From positions 18,056,983-18,120,982 of the forward strand of contig OZ020245.1 of NCBI GenBank assembly GCA_963971285.1: a DNA stretch of 64,000 bases, given 5' to 3'. This document shows positions 47,401 to 59,400 of this stretch, piece by piece. A program made the translations under genes and the position numbers. Each line of letters opens with the position of its first letter. Positions within the stretch are counted from its first letter, which is position 1. Source of the DNA: Astropecten irregularis (taxonomy: Eukaryota; Echinodermata; Asteroidea; Paxillosida; Astropectinidae). The notes beneath the pieces were generated by a model. That model saw nothing but the letters and a program-made list of their open reading frames with translations, was not told the DNA's origin and made no database searches.

Positions 47401-50400
47401 AGGAATTGGAGAGGAAAAGGGGATTTTTGTTGGTTTCGTTTTTTCAAAAGCAGCTTCAAAGCAAAAACACGAGAAAAACAAACAAAGAAACAAACAATAA
47501 AGGAAAACAATAGGATATATACAAGAAGAAAGAGAGTACTATATGCTGGACAGGACTTGATTTCATGCCAAGTTAAAGTTCCTGGTGATTGTCACTTTCA
47601 TAGTACAGTGAGCCACATCTGTGACTCTGTGACTAAAACCAAGTTAATGTTAATTAGGCAGCCGCTGGTTTCACTTATGTTTGTGCCCTGCAAAATGTCA
47701 TTGGTACAATATATATCTGTATCAATTCCACAAAAGTTTCGCCATTTTTCAAGGTGGAGCTAGCCGTACTTTTTTCTTTTTGAAATTGGCCAGTGTACTG
47801 ACCATGTAGGAAAGTTACTTTCACGATTACAAGTCCCACGGACTGATCAAACTGTGTGCATGTTTGAGTCAAAACAAGAGGGGAAAAACGTATGTTTTTC
47901 AAAAAACAAATTATGATGATAAAACAAAATTCAGACAATTATGCAAGGAGTCTTTGCGTACTTGAAGGCATTTTAAACAAAATACTAAATATATATTCAA
48001 CAAAAATAGTCAACATTTGACAAGAAAAGACAGATAGATGACAGTAAATAAAACATCACATCCACATAAAGATAAAAAGAGGGTTTTTGAAAAGGAAAGT
48101 TGAAAAAAAATTGTCTACAATTTCTACAAATCTAGGGTTGGGGAAACCTTCCAAGGGAGGAAGAGAGGTATGTCTGGGTGGAGTTGGTGGGTTCCTTACC
48201 TGCATTCTCTCCTGAGCTGACTCCAAGACCCTCTGCCTTGTTGTATCTCTCATAAGCCTCAAGATCTAGCACACTGAAATACACCAAAAATGAGAACACA
48301 ATCACACAATCTGACAAAGCAATCTAAACACAGGAAAACAAATAAAAATTCTGACCAGGGGCCAATGGGAGACTTTTGAGAACCTGTCTTCAAGTCAACA
48401 GCGCACGCCCAACAACGCAGGCGCAAAACAACGCGCGTATGCTCACATTTGCGTGCGCTGTTGACTTGAAGACCGGTTCTCAAAAGTCTCCCATTACTTT
48501 GAGCTGCTTAAGCACAAAATTTGCTTAAACTTGAAAAGTCTTCCTTGATCAAACAGGATTGCCAATAAAATGTTCATGTGATGTTTACTGCTTTTGACTT
48601 GTATTTGGCCATTGTTTGCTGAGCATAACATTCACAAGGAGTGTTGGCAGGCATACTGATTTTTAGGTTTTTGGTGCTTAAGCAAATTTTGGTGCTTAAG
48701 AAGCTCTATGAAATTGGCCCCTGTTCTGTAAAGAAGAGCCAGTAATCATGAACCTGACAAATCGACAGCCACCAACTATTAAACTGGTAACCCAAGGAAA
48801 GATATCTAACAATGGAAGCACCTATCATAGCACTAAATATTTAAACCCAGATGGTAGCGTGCTGGTTCAGCAGCTTTCTTCAATACACGTTGCTGAAAAA
48901 CTAGGACAAACCTTCCGGTCACTGGGGCTTATATACAGGGACAGGCAGGGGGCATGGAAGGTGCGCCTTGGGCGAGGTTTTTTGCACATGCGCGCTGATA
49001 TGAAAATGTAGGTAAACAGAGCTAATATTTTCTGTAATGGAAGCTCCTATCATAGCACTAAATAGGTTCAACAGTTAATGGATCAGGTGGCTTCTGAGTG
49101 GCAAGTCAAGCTGTTCAACAGTAAACATGTTTCATCGTAGGGTTCGCCAGCTCAAGTGAAAGAACACCAACAAATGTGGCCTCACACTGGCACCCAGAGC
49201 AATGATGTCATCAGACTTAATAACATCTCACTGCCACCCACATTGAAATATCAGTATAATAATTGGGCCTGACTGCAGGGCTAGATATCATGGACAGTGG
49301 AGTTTATTTCTGACAAACAATCTGCTGCAACTGCACAGCATGCCATGTTTCCACTCCTACCTGCAGGACTCCATGAGCTCAGCGACGCTGGTGAAGAACC
49401 CGACGTCCATTTTGTCTTGAAGATGAGAGAGCATTTTCTACAAAGAAACAAACCCAACAAAATTGTCAGAGAGATGGTTCTTCAAAACGTCTGAAACCCC
49501 AAACCCTCATAACTTATTCTAAGTCAAGACTGATGTTAAAGTCAATTAATGCCGCCTACCTCCTGGACTGCCACGTTTCCGCCTCTCAGGAGGGAGATGC
49601 CAAGCTGAAGGGAGCAGAAGGCCATGGAACTGGGCTCACCTAGGAGAAAAATTTAAACAAGATTCGGGTTTCACACATAATTGTCACACAAAGCAATGTT
49701 TAACGGACTCTTTTTTTTTCTTATAAAACATAAAGAATGTTTTTGATCTCGCCGAAACGTAAATGATCTGATTAACACTTTTCTAAACAAAATGTAGCAT
49801 TTTAGGCAGATGTATTTTTATCTTTATACCGTGTAACTTCTAGGTAAATCCATGGACATTTCTGTTTGGGTTTGTTACCAATCCTATACTGTACTTTTAA
49901 AAGACTGGTTGAAAAGGAGTTTAAACTGGTGACAAAAACACAATAGGAAATGGGATATTGTTGGAGTCAAATCTTTATGCCTCCCAGATGTGTCCATCTA
50001 TTTTTGTTTTGCAGCGGAGGGGAATGTGGGAATCTTTGTAGCACACTGACAGAGTCTAACCTTTGCTGGCACTAAGAAGCAACAGGACCATCTCAGCAGC
50101 ACCTCTATCTGCTAATCTTCCTTGCTCCGACAACAAACGCTGTTTGGCAAGCTCTTGTTCCTGTAAGCAACAATGCCATTGCCATGAAATTCTTCCCATA
50201 TTTGATCTTTTGACTGGATAACAAGTATGAAGGATGGTGTAGAGCCAATATTTTGTTTATGGCGGAATGCTTGATTATAAGGATCTTTGGATAAAGGTGA
50301 AAGATCTTCTGTGGTCAATTTCACAAAGCACTAATATCAATCTTAAATCTTTAATCAGTTGTTTTTGCTAAGCAAAGTGTGATGTCACAATACAAATCAC

Positions 50401-53400
50401 CATGGTGATACTGACAACACAAAGTTACGATTAATCTGAGTGTTTTGTGAAATCGGTCCCTGTTATTGTAACCAGCAATACTCTAAAGCCGCTGCAAACT
50501 GCTTCAGGAAAATGGAACAAGCCCATGAGCAGAAAAAAAATTGGTTTGTAGAGTAGTGAATCCTTCCCTTTCAAGCAAAGGGCAATGTAGGTTCACAAAC
50601 TTTTAATGACTGGAAATCAACTCCAATCATTCAATCGCTTAAACGGATCAAATTGATTATATTGATTAAGTCAGTCCAATTGATCAAAATCGATCAAAAC
50701 TATCTCGAATCAAGCAAATTGACCAAAAAAGGCAAATTGATTAAATTGATCACACTGATTGTATCAAACCAATTGATCAAAATCAATCAAATATCAATCA
50801 AATGAATCAATCAATACCTGGAAGGAGATACTATCTTCAGTCTCCTCATCGTCATCATCATCATCACCACTGCAACTCTGGAGAAAAATAAAAAAACAGA
50901 TGGAAGATACTTTCTTTCAAATAAAAACGTCACTCACATATGCACGTACAGTGTAGGCCATTTTTACCGTAGGCAGTGATGAAGGGGTTCCGTTTATGGC
51001 CAGGAGTCTTCCACAATCTATCAAATGATATGTCTCACTCACTGAATTATAGTGCACAAGTCAAGCCATGAAGCTCATACTGATCTCCAGTCCACAGATG
51101 TCTTCTACAAAGCTGTTGCTATGGCCACATTGTTTGTTTGTTTGTATGCCTTGTTGTAGGGCTACTCCAATGTATTAAGTTCGCCTGTCTGAAATCAAAA
51201 ACTGAATTGGGTCGATCTAGGGTCGCTCCTAATCTATTTAGTTCGACGCGACGCTGGCACGCCTTTCTGAAATGGGGGTTACTTACCCTACTCATGATGT
51301 CAGCGTACGAAGCAAACAAGAAATCCGGCTGAACTCCCCTAGAAAAAAACAGGAAAAATTAGAACAAGTTTTAAAAGAAGAGCAATATTTCACATGTATC
51401 AATCCTTGTTGCATCAAGTGAATGAGATATCGTACACAGAAATGGATATTTGTCTTTGAGTTGTTAAATATCTTAATAGCAATTAAACCTCAGTCCAAAT
51501 TCAGTTTGTGGGGTCAGCATCAATCCAGTCACAAATTCTTCACTCACAAATGACCATACATTCCGGAATGTGTATCTTTGTGGAGATATGGCTTTGTTCG
51601 TGTGCATTAACGAGCTAATTGAAATTGCTCCCATTTGAACCACAATCACTTTTCTGGGTTGAAATTTATAGCAAACGTCCCTTGTGTAAAATACTTCTCT
51701 TTGCGATGGATAATTATACCTTGGAATTTTCTCCTTTTTGAGTTAATTCCAAATGCCAGTCCCATGAAAGCCTTGTGGAGACCTAAACATCGAGACATAT
51801 TCAACCTATTGTGCTCGGTCTCCACAGGCACCAGATATACGCCCCAACCACCTAGAAAAATCTTTAAACTCCGTCCTCTAAAAGTTCGTCTTTGTTTCAG
51901 CTTTTTGCAGGAGGAATACAAGGGGCCTGTTTGTTTAATGCACAAGATCCCAGATTTAGGGATCCACGTCCTATGCAGGGTACGCTAAAATGGGATCCGG
52001 ATCAGCAGGATTCGTGATCCTGCGCATTAAACAAACAGGCCCAAGGTAAAAGCACAAAGGTCAGTAGGAATGACGGAGAAACTGTACTTGTGTTCGAGTC
52101 CAAAGGACCTGCTGAAGGTCAGGATAAGTTGATGCAGGGGATCCCTGCTACTCTCATCAGAATTAGCTGCCAGCTCCTCGCTGCTCGATTTCTGGGGAAA
52201 AAAAGAAGAAGAAGGGAGACGGGTTTCACCGAAACAGAAGCCATAAATGTTATCAATGATATGGCTGGCAGTGAACGAAATCTCGGACTTTGTGCAGTGC
52301 TGTTGCCTAGTGGTCTGGCGTGTCAAACTCTTGCGGTCAAGATCTTGTGGTCAATCTACAGATTTTGGGTTCAAATCCAGCCACGAGTTAGTGGTGCTTG
52401 CATCCTTGGGCAAGACGCTTTGTCACATATTACTCCTCTTCACCCAGGTATAAATCGATACCTGTGAGGGTAGAAATTGATTAGCCTCTGTGTGCACCCT
52501 ACGGCAGCCAAGCCTGAACGCTTACCAGAAAGTTGAGATGGTTTTAGGAATGTAAATTATGGTCCGATGACCAGGGAGAATAATATGTATTAAAAGTGCA
52601 TAGGGAATCTGTCATTTTTACTAAGGATACAAAGTCTATGGAAATGACTGTATTCTCTGGCTAGTGGCTGCCATAGGTGGGCGTCCTATTTGTAGCCGTA
52701 GACACAAGTATTGATCGTGGCCCACTACTTCACATAGATAATACAGTTTGCGGTCAAGTAGAGGTAATAATAGGCCTACCACATACATAGTTGTTTTTTT
52801 TTTCAGGTGACTAGGAAAAGGCAACCACAAGCGAGCTTACTCTGGTAGGATTCAAATTTGTTACCTCCTGCCTTAACAGCAGATCAAATTCACATATATT
52901 ATAATTTGAGGGTTTCCACACATCAAATTGACCATACTGTCTTAGATGTTTGAGAATGCGAATTCAAGATTGTAAAATTACCGTGAGGTCGTCGATAAGT
53001 AGATGTTGGGCTGAATCTTCAATGTTCAGCCACTTCTCCTTGTAAGCTCGCAGGAAGTAGTTGATGGCTCGATGTCTGGCAGGCAAATAAAAAAACACAA
53101 TTGTATAAACATCAGGGAAACTATTACTGGATTACTTTTAAAGGTAGTATCATACTTTGGTAAGAAACCAAAACAGAAATGTTCTCAGATTTACCTATAA
53201 CTTACAGGGTATGAAGATGGTGGTGGTAGAAACATACCGTTAAATTTGTCCCGCCTGAAATGGTGTATTTATTCAGAAATTAGTAAAACGACGACCGAAA
53301 ATCTTTTTGATCTTTTAAAAGATCAAAAATAAAAGAGAAAAGACTTAAGCAATACTGTGGCTGTTTTTCAATGTTTTCTCAAAAAGTGGGCACCGTATGG

Positions 53401-56400
53401 GACTGAAATTTTCACAGATGACTATTACTGTTTCTTCCTTGATATTTTTGCCCATGAATCTGTATTTCTTTGACAAAAACCAAAGTGTGATATTACCTTT
53501 AAGCTATATAAAAGTGAACAGCTTTAGACAAATTGACTGGAGCAGGATTTGAACCAGCGACCTCTGGAATTAGGGACACCAGCATCAAAGGGCTGGATAG
53601 CTCAGTTGGTAAGATTGCCAGTACGGTATTCCAAAAGGTGGCTGGTTTGAATCCCGTTCCAGTCAATTTGTCTTTCTTCACTTTTCAATGACAATTGTAT
53701 AAAAACAACCAAGTATAACAAATTATCACAAACTAGTGGAAAGTCAGTATCACCATGTGTCATTAGTCTGAATAAAAACCATTCTGATGACTTATTTATC
53801 ATGTCAAATTCTTGAACTATCATGAATTTGATAACAGGATGAAAGCACAACTTTGTACTGATAACACTATGCGGAAGGTCTTTTCCAGCTACTTTAAGGA
53901 GAGGATGTTTCTGGCTCACTTTGGCAGATGGTGAAGCGGGGTCATTCTGAAGCAGGCCATGATGGTGCGTCTTCTCTGGGCTGACATCAGCCTTCGCCAG
54001 GCACTCTTCTTGAATGTTGGAGGATGCTCCATCTGAAGAGAAAAAAAACACCACACCGGCATATTTAATCAATCACTATCGCTGGTAATCTCAGTAATGG
54101 GAGACTTTGGAGAACCGGTTTTCAAGTCCACAGTGCACGCGCATGCAATTTTGCGTACGCGTGCACTGTTGACTTGAAGACCGGTTCTCCAAAATCTCCC
54201 ATTGTACAAATTCATTCTTAATGATTTGGGCAACAGAGAGAGATATTGTTTGGATTGGCATTTGCATAACCCTAACCAACCCAAATTCATCAAGCAGAAT
54301 TTTTAAAAGGATTAAAGCCCGATTCATACTTCATGTGAGTTGCTATTGGAAGGAAATGTTCTTGCGTCACAATGGGAAAAACAGCATGTTTTTCATCATA
54401 TCACCAAAATTAGCTAGAATGAGCTGAGTTTTAGGCCGTTAGAACCCAAGCACGGTTCCTATAAAAGATGGGGCTTGATGGTCCAGCTTCAATTTGAGTC
54501 CCTAGGATGTGCAGTACATGTAAGATAGAGCTGGACATTGGCTAATTCAGGAAAAGGTCCTAGTCCACAAGCAAGGAGGGTTTATAGAGTCAAGCTCTCT
54601 CAAGAATGGTCAGACTGAATTTCTATCAGGTCCTGCTCCAGAGGTTCATCCCTTACCACGTGCAATCGGTGAAGAACCAGAGCCATGCTGACAATTCTAT
54701 CAACCACCTTCTCCTGGGTCATCTCAACGGCATGTATCATACGATTGGAAGCCGCTACCTTGTTGTACAGATGCCGCTGCCAGTTCTTGGTAGCTTGCTG
54801 TTGGGGAGTACAGGACAGGACAAAGTTGGTGCGAGTTTCCTTGAAGGATTCTACCTACAAATTTCGAGTAAACATCAAATTTTTATCCAAATTCATTCCC
54901 AGCGAGCTACTACTAGCCACAGACCTTTGAAACCAAGGGGTAACTTGACAGAGGTAATGAGTATGTGAATTTGTTAATTGCTGGAAAAGTTCTGCTCAGC
55001 AAGCACAGGTTGCTTCCAAACTTCCATGTGATGTTCTTCTGCAGGGCCCAGTCACCCTTAACTTTGCTCGCGTCATTCCACCGGGTTGGTGCATGATTTA
55101 TGAAGAATATATCAGGGCCCAACTTCATGTCTATATTTGATTTTGCAATGACCCTTATTCTTCACAAAATAAAGAGAGTACCAAATTTCTATGATATCAC
55201 TTCCAAGTAAATGAGAAATCCTAAATAGAGATGCTAAATATGCACACACATAATCCATGAAGTAGAATCTGCAATTCTACACATACAGTAAGCACTAATT
55301 AAGCAGAGCCATGAAATTGGGCCCTGTAAAACTTTTACCATTTTTGACCATTTTGTACCATTTTTGACTTTTCATCAATGTTGGGTTTGCTACTGAAGGT
55401 GCAGAGGTTAATTTGGTTTTAATTTGAAGAACCAAGAATGTGCATAAGTTTATTTAAGTAACCATGCAAAATGAAACAAAATCACACCCCAATCTGGTGG
55501 AATGGTGGAGTAATGTGGATCAATTTGACCAAAGTCTAAGGAACATGCCACGGGGTCACAACAATCTGTTAGACTTGGGCTGGTGGAGGGTGTTTCCAAG
55601 CCAAAATGCCTACAGTGTTAGCATTTATCAAAGTAACACACGCATCGTGGTTAATATAAGCATCTACACATGGAGCTCAGGAAGTCATCAACAACTGACA
55701 GAAACTAACAGGCCCCTGACAGACCGACAGAGTCAAAGAACATCAACAGGATTGTGTCAGACAACAAATGAAATCCAATTTAAAAAAACCAGAAAATTAT
55801 TCTGATTGTTTTGCTTGTCTTTAAGTTTCTGGGCAAGAGTTGTAAACCTCTCAACTTATGAAATCTTGAAAATTTGGAATTTGGTACATGTCTTTAGCCT
55901 TGATGACAGCTGTCGTTTTGGTAACAAAATAAAACTATCTTGAAAAACAAATATTTCTGACTTCCTCCAACCAAATTTTTTTAGGGCTTAAGATTACAGG
56001 TCTCACACTGTGGAGACACAATATGCTAACTGGTTCACCGTGACCAGGCACCAACTAGTAGGTACCGGTAACCCTTGAGGAAAGACAGCCAGTTTAGAGG
56101 GACTTAGAGGTTCTATCTGCCGCTGAACAAATCAAAGACTCGACCTTTGAGAGCGACCTTCCCAGATGAGTCACTCACAAGGTACAATGTAAACCCACTA
56201 CCATATTCCTAAGAGCCTGTGGATTTTTCTTTAACCATTTGTAGTAACTCTGCTTTCAAGTAGTTCACTAACAAAACGATAATTGACTGTTTAGATTTTA
56301 AAAGTATGGTCTGAACCCTTTACAAGACAAAGACGATCACAAACACCAGAAAAGATAAGAATACGAACGCTTGGACTAAGTGACGACCGTCTCGGACATG

Positions 56401-59400
56401 CACTACTAGCAGGCGGTGCAGCTACGGAGGAACAGGGAGCGGAACTAGCTATGGAACTAGCTTTGGAAAGTTTGCGAGACGAAGACGAGGGCTTGGAGGA
56501 GGGCTTGGAGGAGGGCTTGGGGGGCAGCAAGAAGGCGGTTGAGGAACGCCTTCTGCCCGACACAGAGTTGGATGCACAAGGCACGTAGTAGGAGGGATAA
56601 TCAGGGTCTAGCTCATCAACCTCTTTGTCCTGCAGTTGGAGGGACTGGGTCAGGAACTCTCTCACGTCCTTCTCGGTTTCTTTCTGCAGTCAGAGGAAGA
56701 AATAAAAAAGTGTTCAAGAACCAGTGTCAAGAAGGCTATAAAAGACATCACTGCTAGGAGGAAGATACAGTAAAAAAGAAACTTGTTTTAGTGTTGGTGA
56801 ACTGTGTGAAAATCTTACTTTGTATGTGAGCGTGTGGAATTCTGATTCGAGGTGGTGTTTTGAATTTGACTTTCAGATTAGTTTTATCTTGGGTGTCATC
56901 ATCAGAAGAATGAATAAGATTTAATCTGGTGACCATAAGTTGATGCCATTAATACTACTGTGGAACCTTTGATCACCTATCCATCATGGAAATATGCATG
57001 CACTGCCCTCTCCACTCTTATATGCCTTTTTGTGACAACAACATTATTGCAAACTCTCATGAGTCATGTACAAACATGCCTCAGAGCTGCCATGTGAATA
57101 GTTTTGACATATGGTCACCAGATTACTGTGAACCGTAAGCACGAAATCGGTGTCAATCATTAGGCTATGTTTGATTGAATTGGAGTTTTGGTTTGTATTG
57201 GATTCTGCGTAATCAGCACTTTGGTCTGCACGACTGTGAAATGTCAAACTTAGGACAACCAAGTCATCTTGTCTGGAAAATTGGAGATTATGGGTTCATC
57301 CACTACCCCACCTACCTCCTGAAATTTGGACTTGGCCTGTTGTACCAACTCCTGCTCCCGGGCTCCGTACAGGTTCATCCCGATGGGCAGCAAGCGTTTC
57401 AGGCAGACCACCACCAGGCCCGTTGGCAACCCCTGTCCCTCGACTCTCCGGTCTCTGGCCGCCTTCAGGGTGGCGCCGGGGTCCTCCGGCGGGGTCAGGC
57501 CCATCCTGCGATTGGATGTGGCTGACGCCAGAAGGGCGGCATTCTCGGCTTCCATCTGAGCTACAAAGTTCTGCTCTTCACGACGGCAGTTCTACAGAAA
57601 AATAGGGTTGATATCTATGAGGATCTGTTTGCGGAAACACCATGTAAGAATCGTTGGTACTTTCGCACTTCTATTTTGTTCACACTTCTCGTAAGGTCTC
57701 AACGTTTCGACTAGCCTGATCTAGTCCTCGTCGGGGTTGATATCATCAAGACAATTGTACAGATTCATCAATTCCATCACAACGGGGCAGGATTTGTATG
57801 GTGTCCATGTAGCATCAGCAAACTTGCATACAAGTATTCTTTTAGACTTCTACAATACCTTGGTGCACAAAAATTGATTTTAGTATGCACTCAAATACCT
57901 AGTATACCAGAATGATACAGGTTTTGTTGATGTTGAGCGGATATCGTACAAATCTTGATCCAACTTGGTGGATCAAACTACATATCAAGGATCATGTGAT
58001 GTCATCTTTGAGCTTTGCATACACAATAAGAATGAACAGGCCTTCATCATGATGCACCGTGTGTGAATCGGAGGAAGCGACACAAACCAAATAAAGGATT
58101 TGCCTTGAGATGTTTGTAAATTGGAAAATCATTTTGGAATGGCTCACAAAACATTCATCTTCTATAGTCTGGATGTCAAACTTACGGCAGATCGGGCCCA
58201 GCAGTTGAAGATGACGGAGACTTCACTGAAGAGGCTGTCAGCTTCCAGACAGGGCGTCTTTAACCACTTGGCCCTGTTGAGGACGAAGTTACACAATAAG
58301 TACCGGTAATAATGATGTGGCAAAGACTTCACCATTCATAGCTCTTCTTATCCTAAATGCATGATTAGCACTTAAACAGTATTACAAAATGTTGTGGTTT
58401 CGTTTCATAAACAGATCAACAAGAAATTTGCAGGTGTTTATGTGAATACTTAGCATAACTAAGGGTTAATTGCAGACATTTGGGGATAACATAAAGTGAA
58501 GAATCATGACAAACATTGGTGCAGAATTCAATGACACTATGAAATTGGGCCCTGTATAGCCCTGTCCGAACTGGAACGAGGCACTGAGTACTTTACCCCT
58601 TTAAGTCTTCCTCTCAGTTACTTTTCCCGACCCGCACGGGCAATTATAATCTCAAGTTCATTGCAGAAAGTTGGAGTTGAAAACCCTCATGAGCCTAGTA
58701 TTGACAGCTGGGTAATTCTTCAGCACGTGTAAGGTTAAGTTCCGAGTCAAAAGTCCAAGTGCGGACACCTGTAAACATTTTTCTTTAACCCATCGGCTTG
58801 GTGAAACCCCTGGAAAATAAAGTCCAGTGCGGACAGGGCTTATGAAGCAAAAACTACCTTTCACGGCACAAACCAAATTAGAAGGAATTATGATTCTCCT
58901 TGTTTTCCTTAACCTGACTAGCAGCAGTCCAGGGATCGATTTCACCAAACTCATCATAACTTGCTATCAATCGTAGGATGTATGATGCATTGCAGCCCTA
59001 CGATGGGTTATCCTTCGTAACTCGAGTTACCCCAGGGGTCGATTTCACAAAGTTCTACGATCGATTGCATCTCGATTTACGAAGGATGACACATCGTATC
59101 CTACGTAGGTCATACCATTGACAGTAAGTTATGAGAAGTTTGATGAAATAGACCCCTGGCTATGCTTCATTCTTTACCTTTGTGAATCAACAAACTTGAT
59201 GAGCAGAGGGTAGATGGCGTACAGATCCCTCACGATCAGATGGTAGTCCTGTTCAAGAAGACATGATATCAAAAATGAACTGACTAATCTGATAATTCTA
59301 GCTACTCCCACGGCAGACACGCCTAGTGAACATATGTTCCTCTACAACATGGTGTATGCCAGCCACGTGCATCATACGAGCCTATGTTGGACACAAATCA

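Larger units (their letters stand above)
41615..48199 (-). other. Largest RyR intron interval in the window (6.6 kb), holding the two candidate microexons
   Basis: Between constitutive exons 19 and 20 I see no other conserved exon. The interval holds microexons B (46774-46794) and A (43926-43949), repeat I at 44336-44465, a 16-G run at 45008-45023, a purine-rich GGGCTTG tract at 43440-43690 and an A-rich stretch at 47330-47510. Open frames here are short and low-complexity. Confidence 0.6.

Noticed and set aside
48748-49011. 87-codon plus-strand open frame in a RyR intron
   Set aside because: No family recognised and no promoter or splice support.
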